A model generated the notes under the pieces. That model was given only the letters and a program-made list of their open reading frames with translations, did not search any database and was not told the DNA's origin. A stretch of DNA of 64,000 bases from Argopecten irradians (taxonomy: Eukaryota > Mollusca > Bivalvia > Pectinida > Pectinidae): NCBI RefSeq assembly GCF_041381155.1, contig NC_091138.1, positions 35,209,604 through 35,273,603 on the forward strand, in the 5' to 3' direction. The position numbers and the translations under genes were made by a program. This document shows positions 44,120 to 54,719 of this stretch, in pieces (within the stretch, counting starts at the first letter, position 1; every line of letters starts with the position of its first letter).

Positions 44120-44950
44120 TTTGTTTTTTTGTTTGATTAATTTACGTCCTATTAACAGCTATGGTCATGTAAGGACGGCCTCCCATGTATGCCGTGTGTT
44201 GCGTGTATGTTGTGCGAGGTGAGTGTTTCAGGAGACTGCGGTATATTCATGTTGTGTCTTCTTGTATAGTGGAACTTTTGCCCTTTTTATAGTGCTATAT
44301 CACTGAAGCATGCCGCCGAATACACCAAGCAACACACCCGACCCGGTCACATTATACTGACAACGGGCGAACCAGTCGTCCCACTCCCTGAATGCTGAGC
44401 GCTAAGCAGAAACTACCACTTTTACAGACTTTGGTGTGTCTCGGCCAGGGGACAGAACCCAGAGCCTTCCTCACAGGGGCGAACGCTCAACTCAAGGCCA
44501 AAAGTGAGGCGGTGCCAAGGGAGGCATTAGGAAAGATAAAGTCAGTTAGGAAGAATAGAAAAGATAAGATCCTAAATTTAGTCGCCTTTTACGATCATGC
44601 AATAGGGGCAGCAGGTACAATTCAAACGCCCTACCTGCACACCCAACCCGGCGAATTATAGTGACAACGGGCGAACCAGTCGTCCCACTCCCTGTATGCT
44701 GAGCGCAAAGCAGGAGCAGAAACTACCACTTTTATAGACTTTGGTGTGACTCGGCCATGGGACAGAACCCAAAGCCTTTCTCATAGGTGCTAACGCTCAC
44801 CTCAAGGCCAAAAGTGAGGCGGTGCCAAGGAAGGCATGAGGAAATATGAAAGTCAGTTAGGAAGAAGAGAAAAGATAAGATACTAAATTTAGTCGCCTTT
44901 TACGATCATGCAATAGCGGCAGCAGGTACATTTCTAACGGCCTACCTGTA
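44120..44950 (-). repeat. SINE-A head-to-tail dimer
   Basis: A full copy (44120-44638, 5' end CCCTACCTGCA) is followed directly by a second lacking its 3' half (44641-44950, to CCTACCTG). As in the dimer at 11334-12391, the partner starts at the GGCCGG/CACCC-type boundary. I could not find a duplication bounding the pair. Confidence 0.85.
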
Positions 44951-45362
44951 ACGGCCAACAATTGTGTGTCTGGAGATGGCAAGGTTCTTCCAACTTTTGT
45001 TTTTAATGCGAAAAGCTTTCCAAGTGGAGCACATAGAGATATGTGATTTCACGAAGTTTTCTAAAAGAGCAATGTTATATAAATAAATCAATTAACAGAA
45101 TCATGTATAAAGAATGCATGTACTCATTTAACACTCCCTCTACATTTACAGAAGTGTGGTAACCCATTATGAACAGAAACAAAATGTTAAAGAGGGGTAA
45201 ACAAAACTAGTGAAATTACCAATGATCACATATTTTCAAATAAGTTGTAATTAATGCTTCAGGAATTCCTGGTGATCGACTTTTTGGAACCTCTCCTAAT
45301 GGCTACATGGATGGTGAACTTTCCCGTAAATGGTTCAAACAGGTCTTTCTTGTTCATGCCAA

Positions 45363-45453
45363 CTTAAGAAACTTCACACACGCTACATACTGCATACATG
45401 GAAGGTCGTCCTTACATGACCCTGGCTGTTAATAGGACGTTAAAATTATAAAA
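45363..45453 (+). repeat. SINE-A 3' end (CCTGGCTG subvariant)
   Basis: CTTCACACACGCTACATACT to the ATAAAACAAAC tail. It shares the CCTGGCTGTTAATAGG form with SINE-B. Confidence 0.8.
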
Positions 45454-45454
45454 C

Positions 45455-46015
45455 AAACCTGGAGAAAAACCACCGATCAGCGGTCGGTAACTTGTTTGTT
45501 TGTTTGATTTATTAACGTCCTATTAACAGCTATGGTCATGTAAGGACGGCCTCCCATGTATGTGGTGTTCTGTCTTCTTGTATAGTGGAACTGTTGCCCT
45601 TTTTATAGTGATATATCACTGAAGCATGCCGCCGAAAACACCAAGCAACACACCCCACCCGGTCACAGTATACTGACAACGGGCGAACCAGTCGTCCTAC
45701 TCCCTGTATGCTGAGCGCTAAGCAGGTGCAGAAACTACCACTTTTATAGACTTTGGTGTGTCTCGGCCAGGGGACATAACCCAGAGCCTTCCTCTCAGGG
45801 GCGAACGCTCAACTCAAGGCCAAAAGTGAGGCGGTGCCAAGGGAGGAATTAGGAAAGATAAAGTTATTAAGAAGAGAAAAGATAAGATCCTAAATTTAGT
45901 CGCCTTTTACGATCATGCAATTGGGGCAGCAGGTATAATTCTAACGCCCTACCTGCAGGGCCGGGTCGGTAGCTGGCAACTACCCAACATGGAATTCGAA
46001 CTTGTGACCACTGAC
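45455..46015 (-). mobile_element. SINE-B piece split by a SINE-A insertion
   Basis: The minus-strand SINE-B middle (45455-45491, AACCACCGATCAGCGG) resumes at 45963-46015, with its B box ATTCGAACTT. Between them lies SINE-A (45492-45962). The join is bounded by CGGTCGGTAAC (45481-45491) and GGGTCGGTAGC (45963-45973), an imperfect target duplication. Confidence 0.85.
45492..45962 (-). repeat. SINE-A inserted in SINE-B
   Basis: From TTGTTTGTTTG to CCTGCAGGGCC. It has an internal deletion relative to the 529-bp form. Its insertion into SINE-B shows it is younger than that copy. Confidence 0.88.
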
Positions 46016-46077
46016 CCCATAGATACTTCTTTGATTTGTTACAATTTTATATACATAATGTGATAATGGACATGTTT

Positions 46078-46236
46078 AATACTCAAAGTAAAGGTGAATG
46101 TAGCAGTGTTTTCAGTATGGAGGAAAGTCCTAGGCAAAAGAGACAGAAAACGCGAAAAAGCAGGTCCACAATACAGCCTGAACAAGACTATTTCCAACCA
46201 GCATATGATGTTCAATATGAGGTGGTAATTGACTGA
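46078..46236 (+). CDS. Short ORF, unrecognised, possible exon
   Basis: An in-frame ATG at about 46117 starts MEESPRQKRQKTRKSRSTIQ followed by PEQDYFQPAYDVQYEVVID and a stop. The basic then acidic/aromatic composition suggests a nuclear protein, and an acceptor-like TTTTCAG lies just upstream. No domain recognised. A SINE-A inserted six bases after the stop. Confidence 0.3.
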   Translation, partial: NTQSKGECSSVFSMEESPRQKRQKTRKSRSTIQPEQDYFQPAYDVQYEVVID

Positions 46237-46241
46237 TGTGT

Positions 46242-46356
46242 ATCACCCTTCTACAAGAAGACACAACACGAACATACCGCAGTACACTCACCTCGCACAA
46301 CATACACGCAACACACCGCATACATGGAATAAATCAAACAAACAAATCACCCTTCT
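46242..46356 (+). repeat. Very short SINE-A with 11-bp target duplication
   Basis: The body 46253-46345 is 93 bp: a 5'-truncated copy with an internal deletion just before the tail. ATCACCCTTCT lies on both sides (46242-46252, 46346-46356). Confidence 0.9.
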
Positions 46357-47480
46357 TCCAGTACATGTTCAACATCTACACCGTGTGAAATCAAGTCATT
46401 TAGAAAATTTTCAGTGGATTATTTTCGTAGGTTCACTTATTTTTGCTCAGTTTGTTATTTTACAATGACTGGGTCACTGTGTTAATGAGCTGTGTCACCA
46501 AGGGTCATTGTGAGATCCTTCAGACCAATTGGTTATGGTCCTAATGAAACTACTTCAAGCAAAATAAGATGTTGAATTGTCCTTGTTTTTCAATGTATCA
46601 GAATTATTAGTTTCAAGAATAGTTGTAACCCGGATACATTTTTTATATTTTAAACTTAAAGAATTAGATATTTGGCCTTGAAAAGAAGTTGTTGAAGAAT
46701 ATAAGCCTTCAGACTTTCAAAAAAAAATCCCAATCTTGCAATTATTAAGTGTATGTGTGAATTAGTATAATGATGTTGATTGTCCATTCCTCCATTAATC
46801 TTCAAGTTTTATTTAGATTATCGAGAAACTTAAGGTAGGTTGCTAAATAATGGACCAAAAGTCTAGGGCTTAACCCATTTTGTTATGCATGTATTGCATT
46901 ATTGTCTTCATAATATACATGTATAATGAATAATCAAATAAATTTGAGCAATAGGATACCTATATGTGCGTGTTTTGGTTTGTAGAATGTTTGTAGGTGT
47001 TCTGTACAGGACTTTTTCAATTGTATCACTTCGGTGTTGATAAAATGCTGCAACATCAACAGTACTGCTGCCAAGTGTTTGCATTAATCCATGCAGCTCC
47101 TTACCTGCTGGACACTCACCGTGGGTATTTATTGAGTCCCCTGTCGGCTTATCCAGCTTCAGCTTGAAGTTGTGTGATTGATAAATGTGTGACAGATTAA
47201 AAATTATTGTATTGTTTCTTCATGTATATTGATCCAATTTGTATGTCACTTTTATTTTGTACATTGTATTACTGCGGGCGCAACGCTTCTCTACCCAAAA
47301 GTACCCGTATAGTTACTGTTTACCTAACGAAAATTATGTGGTTGACCGATGTACTTCACAGGTGAAGTGACTCAGTCTAGTGAAATATATCTTTCAGCTT
47401 GATTGAACGAATACTAACAGCTGATAGGCTGATGACATCTGTGTGGCTACCCACTGAAGCTGATTAGTATGCACACTTTC
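46357..47480. other. No recognisable feature
   Basis: AT-rich unique-looking sequence; no ORF or element end supported. Confidence 0.5.
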
Positions 47481-47633
47481 TCAATATGCACACTCACTGG
47501 GGCAATTCTGATTGTCCGAGAGGAAAGTAACAACATCATTTGCAAGTCGACCCCCATAATCATTCACATCAGTCTCGAAACATGCCACGAACCCTGCAAA
47601 ATGAAGACTTGAGAGTCTCTCGATCCAGGGATT

Positions 47634-47969
47634 TTGATTTTCAAAGACGAATTGTTTATGCAACATGTGATAAACGAGTGTGCACTGAAACACATTCGCC
47701 CCCGCGAGGTGGAGGAAATGAAATTACCACAAGTTTACAAACTGTTACTTACAGAGAAAATTTTGAATGTGCAAACACCTAGCACCAAGGCTGCGCTGAA
47801 ATCTCTTATAAGCCCATTTGTTCATCGTGTAGAGAAAACTGACGAAGAAAACCGTACTTTTCGTAAAAACTCAAAACGTTTGTTTTCGGAAATCGAAGAT
47901 AATCCTTCTCAGACTACTGACATTAGTTACAGATTTACAAGAAATAGAAAAGGTCAAAAAAAGAAATGA
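47634..47969 (+). CDS. Unrecognised 111-codon ORF, possibly mobile-element derived
   Basis: An open frame from ATG at 47634 encodes FKDELFMQHVINECALKHI, then EEMKLPQVYKLLLTEKIL, then a polar Lys-rich C-terminus ending NRKGQKKK. It is predicted mostly helical, with no known motif. The frame is open a little upstream of the ATG, so the start is uncertain. Composition is coding-like (helical heptads, basic tail), but it could be part of a decayed transposon. Confidence 0.35.
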   Translation: MIFKDELFMQHVINECALKHIRPREVEEMKLPQVYKLLLTEKILNVQTPSTKAALKSLISPFVHRVEKTDEENRTFRKNSKRLFSEIEDNPSQTTDISYRFTRNRKGQKKK

Positions 47970-48250
47970 CAGTAATGATTCTCAAAAAGAAGAATTAGCT
48001 CAAACGAGCTCCTATTCACTAAACCACTAGTGACGGTAGTAAAAGTCACCTCCGATAACTGTTATCACCATGGACACCGGGCCACGTAATAAGGGTGGAA
48101 AACCGTGTTTTTTTTTAAAAAATGTCAAGGCTTCCATTAATGTGGGCTGCTGGTAAAAACTAAGATTTCAAGGGCGAAATCAGCCAAGTTTTTGTGATGA
48201 TTGATGTTTGTCCCTAAAATCTCCCCAAACAGAAGCAACGGCATGTGCAA

Positions 48251-48830
48251 ACAAGAGGCCCAAGGGCCTTAACAGTCATCTGATTACCTTGGCAATAATC
48301 ATATAGGAAATTAATTAGATATCGTGTAATGGTAGCCATCTTCGATTTGGGATCAACCAGAGATGTAACAACACTTTGTCAGGACCATGTCAGGAACATT
48401 TCGTGCAAGTTTCAGCCAAATCGCACCGGCAGATCTTGAGAAGAAGTTCAAAATGTGTTTTCAAGATGGCGGCCATCTTGGATTTCGGATCGACCCGAAA
48501 AATAAGAACACTTTGTCGGGACCATGTCAGGATCATTTCATGCAAGCTTTAACCAAATCGCACCGGTAGAACTTGAGAAGAAGTTCAAAATGTGTTTTCA
48601 AGGTGGCGGCCATCTTGGATTTTGGATCGACCCGAAAAATAAGAACACTTTGTCGGGACCATGTCAGGATCATTTCATGCAAGCTTTAACCAAATCGCAC
48701 CGGTAGAACTTGAGAAGAATTTCAAAATGTGTTTTCAAGATGGCGGCTGTGGCGGCCATCTTGGATTTCGGATCGACCCGAAAAATTAAAACACTTTGTC
48801 CGGATCATGTAAGAATCATTTCATAACTTG
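48251..48830 (-). mobile_element. Hairpin-ended element E10, end A missing
   Basis: End B at left (48251-48283): ACAAGAG, GGCCCAAGGGCC, TTAAC, AGTCATCTGA. The core has exact 137-bp units (GGACCATGTCAGG at 48383, 48520, 48657) with GGCGGCCATCTTGGATTT. Cut off near 48830 without end A. Same subfamily as E11. Confidence 0.8.
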
Positions 48831-49619
48831 TGTGAAAATGTAGTAGGGTCATATTTTATGTGGATTTATGTAATAAATAAAAGTGGTATAAAAGTGTATT
48901 TGAAAGGTGTTTCATTATTTGCAAATATATAATTTGCAGTGAATTGTGATAGTAATATGTATCTATGCCGTGCCGTGTTTTACTCGCGTGCGTAATATAT
49001 CGTATATATTCGCGAGCGCTGCGTTTGTCTATATGTGTATGTACGTATATGTTTGTGTACCCGTTAGTAGTGTTCACTGACGGACTTTTATGACGGACAG
49101 GACATGTGACTGTTACAGACATTGACGAAGTTGTTTGATTGGTCAGTGTGGTCAGTTTAACGTATTTGATATATATCTTTTTGTATTTCGGGATATTTGA
49201 ATTTCGTCCCTGTGCTTGGTTGGACGTTTGGTTTGATCGGTCGAGAAATTCATTAATTTGGGTAAGTCTTGCTTTTCGGTTGTTCTATTATTTGTTCTTT
49301 ATCTTGGTTAATACATTATTCTATTCTCCCAGTATGAAAATGGTTTGAATGTGATTATTATTATTTAGATATTTTTAAAATATGAAATATATACGGATAA
49401 ACATGTATTGTATACATGTGATCCGATTATTGATTACGTGTTGTAAGTGTGTGTTTTTACTTTCATATATCATATCTATTTTTCAATAATACGTTTTCGG
49501 TATTGTGTGAAATGTAAAGTTCGTCTTTGCAAGTTATTCGCGTGATTCGGTGTTGAATGAATGATATATGATTTGAGAGTTGAATATTCTAATTGTGTTT
49601 TATTATAGGGCCCAATAGG
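48831..49619. other. No recognisable feature
   Basis: AT-rich, with alternating purine-pyrimidine runs. No gene or repeat end supported. Confidence 0.5.
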
Positions 49620-50000
49620 TTTGTTTGTTTGTTTGATTTATTAACGTCCTATTAACAGCTAGGGTCATGTAAGGACGGCCTCCCTTGTATGCGGTGTGTT
49701 GCGTGTATGTTGTGCGAGGTGCGTGGTTAGGGAGACTGCGGTATATTCATGTTGTGTCTTCTTGTATAGTGAAACTCTTGGCCTTTTTATAGTGCTATAT
49801 CACTGAAGCATGCCGTCGAAGACACCAAGCAACACACCCGACCCGGTCACATTATACCGACAAAGGGCGAACCAGTCGTCCCACTCACTGTTTCCTGAGC
49901 GTTTAGCACGAGCAGAAACTACCACTTTTATAGGCTTTGGTGTGTTTCGGCCAGGGGACAGAACCCAGTGCCTTCCTCAAAGGGACGAACGCTCAACTCA
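49620..50000 (-). repeat. SINE-A, 5'-truncated, beside piggyBac remnant
   Basis: Starts with a three-unit TTTG tail and breaks at GCTCAACTCA, where piggyBac coding begins. It lacks the 5' terminal 150 bp. Confidence 0.88.
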
Positions 50001-50850
50001 GGAACACTTTAACGTCGTTCAAGGTGGTCTACCTCCGTCTGAATGGAATTTCGTAGGAAACGCTGGCGTTACAAATCCTCTGGAGGAAGGTAAGGCACTG
50101 TTTCATTTGGACATTTTGCAGAGGTTTGTTTTACCGAAGACGTCACTGGAATGATGGCACTCGAGACAAATAGGTTTGCAGCCTCCTACTTAGAGAACAG
50201 GACCATGCCACAAAACTCTAGATTGAGGAAGTCGGTAACTACCACAGTTTGGGAGATGAAGGCATTCCTAGGGATGTTATAGCTATGCCGCTTGTGAGAT
50301 GGACCGACATCCAGGCATATTGGACCACAAACGAGGTAACAGTACATCACGTTTTGGAACGGTCATGTCGAGAGATAGATTTATGGCAAATATGATTTTT
50401 TCATTATGTGACAAACACTGCTATGCAGCGAGGCCTCGATGGTTATTCCCCTTTACAGAAGTTAGGTAGAGCCTACACAGAAATTCTGAATATAATTCAA
50501 ATTTGTTACAATCCTGGAAGGAACATCTCTATTAACGAAGGCATGATACAATGGAGAGGAAAGTGAAATTTTCGAGTATATAGCCCGGATAAACCAATCA
50601 AGCATAGACTAAAGATGTACATACTTTTTGGTTCTGTAAATGGATACTGCACCCGGCTCGAGATATAAACTGGTCGTGAGGGAGTACAGCCGGACTCTAG
50701 CGGGAATGATTCAACTTATGATGCAGTGATCCGGTTAATGGAGCTATACTTGCACAATGGATATCATCTATACACCGACAACTATTACAGTAGCCCTCAG
50801 TTATTTTATGATATTTATATGAACGCCATGCTAGGTTATGTAACCTTGAG
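50001..50850 (+). pseudogene. Second piggyBac-type transposase, different lineage
   Basis: Plus-strand blocks with stops and shifts: NPLEEGKALFHLDILQRFV, METNRFAASYLENR-type (about 50150-50200), WEMKAFLGML (about 50250), then YNPGRNISINEGMIQWRGK (about 50505-50565). These continue with YSPDKPIKHRLKMYILFGSV, NGYCTRLEI and YLHNGYHLYTDNYYSSPQLF (about 50745-50805). The order and spacing are those of DDE_Tnp_1_7. The first catalytic Asp (usually SIDEGM) is Asn, while the Asp in YTDNYY is kept. The sequence differs from the transposase at 8716-10285, so two lineages were present. SINE-A copies flank it at both sides. No TTAA or terminal repeats were found. Confidence 0.87.
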
Positions 50851-50890
50851 AATCAACAGGAGTTGGCACTGAAGGCGCATCCGGCGAAAG

Positions 50891-51306
50891 TTTTGTTTGT
50901 TTCTATTAATTGCCAGGATCATATAAGGACGGAATCCCATGTGTGCGGTGTGTGTAGTGCGAGGTGCTTGTTTTGTCTTGTATATTAGAACTGTTGCCCT
51001 TTATAGTTATATATTACTGACGCGAATGCTGCCGAAGCTAAACACCCCATCCGGTCATGTGATACTGACAGCGGGCGAAACAGTCGTACTACTCGCTGTA
51101 TGCTGAGCGCTAAGCAAGAGCAGAAACTACCACTTTAATAGATTTTGGTATGTCTCAGCAGATGACAGAACTCAACAGAAGGCCAAAATTGATGCGGTGT
51201 CAAGGGAGATGTTGGGAAGAATAAAGTTAGTAAGGAGGAAGAGAAAAAATAATATATTAAATTTAGTCGCCTTTTACGATCATTCAATAGGGGCAGCAGG
51301 TACAAT
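50891..51306 (-). repeat. Decayed SINE-A copy
   Basis: Runs from GTTTGTTTCTATTAATTG to GGCAGCAGGTACAAT with numerous differences from the consensus; an old copy. Confidence 0.85.
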
Positions 51307-51656
51307 CGGTGTTCAATAATGGAACTTTTCTCGCCTTGAAATATGCTTACCAGAAGGATGTGTCCTTTCTTACTACAGTTCATGAAGGTATTTTTGTGTT
51401 GTATGACATATCCACATACGTTTATGTATATAATTTTAAGCAATTTTGCAGTGATATAATGTAGTAAGATTGATCTACAGTACAATATGTTGCTGGAAGT
51501 GTTCATTTTTTAAAATTTGATTTTACAGAAGAAAATTTACATACGTGTACATTGTAATCAAAATGAGAACCAAACTCATTTTTACAAGTGTTAGAAAATA
51601 CCATACATTTTACCTTGTGCAATACATGGGTAAGTATGTTTTAAACTGAGAATATT

Positions 51657-51819
51657 CTATAAAAAGGGCAACAGTTCCACTATAGAAAAGACACGACACG
51701 AATGTACCACAGTCTCCCAAAACACGCACTTCGCACACATACACGCAACACACCGCATACATGGGAGGCTGTCCTTACATGACCCTGCCTGTTAATAGGA
51801 CGTTAATTAATCAAACAAA
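51657..51819 (+). repeat. SINE-A, 5'-truncated
   Basis: Begins within AAAAAGGGCAACAGTTCC and ends in a short AATCAAACAAA tail. Confidence 0.85.
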
Positions 51820-51852
51820 TCATTGAATCAAAGAATTGACAAAAACATAGAC

Positions 51853-52431
51853 AACAAGAGGCCCATTGGCCTTAACGGTCATCTGAGTACCTTGGCAATA
51901 ATCATATAGGAAATTAATTAGATATAGTGTCATGGTTGCCATCTTCGATTGGGGATCAACCAGAGATGTAACAACACTTTGTTGGGACCATGTCAGACTC
52001 CTTTCATGCAAGTTTCAGCCTAATCGAACCGGTAGAACTTGAGAAGAAGTTCAAAATGTGTTTTCAAGATGGCGGCTGTGGCGGCCATCTTGGATTTCGG
52101 ATCGACCCAAAAAATAACAACACTTTGTCGGGACCATGTCAGGATCATTTCATGCAAGTCTCAGCCAAATCGCACTGATAGAACTTGAGAAGAAGTTCTA
52201 AATGTGTTTTCAAGATGGCGGCTGTGGCGGCCATCTTGGATTACGGATCGACCCAAAAAATAACAACACTTTGTCGGGACCATGTCAGGATCATTTCATG
52301 TAAGTTTCAGCTCAATCCCACTGGTCAAACTTGAGAAGAAGATTGAAATGTGAAAAGTTTAAGGACGGCGCACGACGACGGACGAAGCATGATGACTATA
52401 GGTCATCCTGACCCTTCGGGTCAGATGACCT
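51853..52431 (-). mobile_element. Complete short hairpin-ended element E11
   Basis: End B (51853-51885): ACAAGAG, GGCCCATTGGCC, TTAAC, GGTCATCTGA. End A (52400-52431): AGGTCATCCTGACCC, TT, CGGGTCAGATGACCT, then AAAAAT, preceded by GACGGCGCACGACGACGG. The core has three 147-bp units (GGACCATGTCAG at 51986, 52133, 52280), 10 bp longer than E10 units through an extra GGCTGTGGC copy. The best-preserved small example in the window. Confidence 0.9.
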
Positions 52432-52461
52432 AAAAATCGGATACCAATTTTATTATTACAG

Positions 52462-52559
52462 GTGTAATGGTTGATACAGGAAAACGTTGCGATGGTGGCA
52501 ACATAATTGTCCGGCCTGACTGTTTTGAGCTTCAACAAGCACATGGGAGCAGTAGACAG
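52462..52559 (+). CDS. Candidate internal exon (98 bp)
   Basis: Bounded by TTTTATTATTACAG on the left and AGACAG/GTAAGAC on the right, with one open frame encoding VMVDTGKRCDGGNIIVRPD and CFELQQAHGSSRQ (phase 2 in, phase 0 out). Strong splice borders and coding-like content support a host exon, but no partner exon or family was recognised. It begins 30 bp after hairpin element E11. Confidence 0.42.
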
Positions 52560-53089
52560 GTAAGACAAATAGCCAGACTAAATTGAAATCTTACAGAATT
52601 AGATAAACACATTGTCATTAGATCAATTGTATGAGAACCATTCAAATTTAATAAGTTGAAAAAGACGTCACTTTTAATTAGCATGTGTAGCCGGATGGTA
52701 TCCTAAGGTTTTTTTCATGTCCTTGGCATTCCAGTCGTAAATTCCTACATAATCTACAAAGAAATGAGACAACGCCCAGTTCTTCAAAAGTTAAAAAAAA
52801 AACTTTGGATCCGTTTTGTATCAACTGTACTTCAGCACAAAGAACAAAGAATTTGAATAAAGTTCAACATATATACAGTGTCGTGCCAAAAGTCTTTCAC
52901 ATTTTCATTACGCGTCGTCGGTCAAAAATACCCGGAAGTAATAACAGTTTCTTTCCTCGTGATTCAAAAATTGGTACTAGAATCGGAACTCTTATTGTGC
53001 AAGATGTAGTGCTGGAGTTATCCCCCATATCTGTCAAATTCGCGTGGGGCTATCTTTAGTTTTGTAGCAGACGTCAACAATTATGAAGG

Positions 53090-53164
53090 ATGGTTCGCCA
53101 GGAATTGACATTGGCTGAAAAGGAACAAGTGGTACGCTTGAAAGAAGGCGTAAGAAAGTTGTAG
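53090..53164 (+). pseudogene. Start of a pogo-type transposase, truncated
   Basis: ATG then VRQELTLAEKEQVVRLKEG, the first helices of a homeodomain-like HTH as in Tigger/pogo transposases, ending in a stop after 24 codons where SINE-A begins at about 53171. Confidence 0.45.
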
Positions 53165-53170
53165 ACATTG

Positions 53171-53911
53171 TTAGAAATGTACCTGCTGCCCCTATTGTAT
53201 GATCGTAAAAGACGACTAAATTTAGGAACTTATCTTTTCTCTTCTTCCTGACTGTTTTTATCTTTCCTAATGCCTCTCATGGCACCGCCTCACTTTTGGC
53301 CTTCAGTTGAGCTTTCGCCTTTATTAGGAAGGCTCTGGGTTATGTCCCCTGACCGAGACACAATAAAGTCTATAAAAGTGGAAGTTTCTGCTCCTGCTTA
53401 GCGCTCAGCATACAGGAAGTGGGACGACTGGTTCGCCCGTTGTCAGTATAATGTGACCGGATGGGATGTGTTGCTTGGTGTCTTCGGTGGATTGCTTCAT
53501 TGATATAGCACTTTAAAAAGGGCAACAGTTTCACTATAAAATTTTTGTTTGTGTGATTAATTAACGTCCTATTAACAGTTATGGTCATGTAAGGACGTCC
53601 CCTCACGTATGCGGTGTGTTGCGTGTATGAGGAGCGTGTTTTGGGAGACTGCGGTAAGTTCGTTTGTGTCTTCTTGTATAGTGGAACTGTTGCCCTTTTT
53701 ATATTGCTATATCATGAAGCATGCCGCCTAAGACACCAAGCAACACACCCCACCCGGTCACATTATAACAAGAAGACAACACATGAATATACCGCAGTCT
53801 CCCAAACACGCATCTCTCACAACATACACGCAACACACCGCATAGATGGGAGGCCGTCCTTACATGACCATAGCTGTTAATAGGATGTTAATTAATCAAA
53901 CATACAAACAA
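53171..53911. repeat. SINE-A mosaic, three orientations
   Basis: Plus copy (53171-53540), minus piece (53542-53766) and plus 3' end (53767-53911). The middle piece interrupts what would otherwise be one plus-strand copy. Confidence 0.85.
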
Positions 53912-54240
53912 TCCTTCTACCATATTCCACTGGTAATTTGCTATTACATGTTCAAAATTTACAAAATAGGATGCTAGACGTAGAGGGAGATCTAGTAGAT
54001 ACTTTTGCAATATTAGGTCGTGTTTATAAATTGTTTAGTTTGTCTCTTTTGATGAGTTAAAAACATAACTTTTCCAATTATATAAGAATTAGGTGGGTTT
54101 TTTTTCGATTGATGGCATAATCTCCTCACATTCAACTCTTTCACACTCATTCTCGTCGTGGTTTCGTTTTGGTTTTTGAAGTCCATATTGTTTTTCATTT
54201 CATCATTTCATCAGTACAACTCTTTCCAGTCAGGTTCATT

Positions 54241-54585
54241 TTAAATGCATACTCTTAACTTCCACAATAACGCTCCGATATGGCTACATGTTTTACTTAG
54301 TCCAGCCACACACGAACACTCGCCCGTAAACACCCAGGCGTTCCGCCCATACAATACCCATGGCGAATGCCACTTTTCATTCTCTTTCTGTGATGGCTTA
54401 ACCTCTGTTTTCATTAACATTAAATCATCATCAACAATGGTCACGACCACTCTCATATCATCTTTCCACTCGCTAGCTTTTAGGAACTCTGGACGAGAAG
54501 TTGACGATTCCAATGATTTCGAAACAGACATGATGACTCTAACTTCGGTATTTTTGAAAAAAATATTGGAGTTCCATACACTCAT
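54241..54585 (-). CDS. SWIM-type zinc-finger ORF
   Basis: The 114-codon ORF has ATG at 54585. After an N-terminal strand-rich part (SEWKDDMRVVVTIVDDDLML) and a VLYGRNAWVFTG strand pair, residues near the end read ECSCVAGLSKTCSHIGALLW. This gives CxC-x7-CxH, the SWIM zinc-binding signature. In bivalves such SWIM domains often precede YqaJ-type nucleases, commonly in mobile or multicopy genes; none is seen downstream. The ORF stops soon after the finger, so it may be a first exon or truncated. CpG-containing sequence upstream (54600-54720) with GACGTCGGCCGCCATTA could be its promoter and 5' UTR. Confidence 0.6.
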   Translation of the reverse strand: MSVWNSNIFFKNTEVRVIMSVSKSLESSTSRPEFLKASEWKDDMRVVVTIVDDDLMLMKTEVKPSQKENEKWHSPWVLYGRNAWVFTGECSCVAGLSKTCSHIGALLWKLRVCI

Positions 54586-54719
54586 ACAATTATATCGACA
54601 ATGTAAAAGACGAGTTTACGGCTCTTTCACACTGACCTTCACCGCCTCAGTCACGGAGTTAATGGCGGCCGACGTCAACGTTACCTTTTGGTGTAATTTC
54701 GAACTATTCGGGAGATAAC

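Noticed and set aside
48387..48706. Two near-identical 60-codon ORFs (SGTFRASFSQIAP...)
   Set aside because: Overlapping reads through 137-bp core units of element E10, not a gene.
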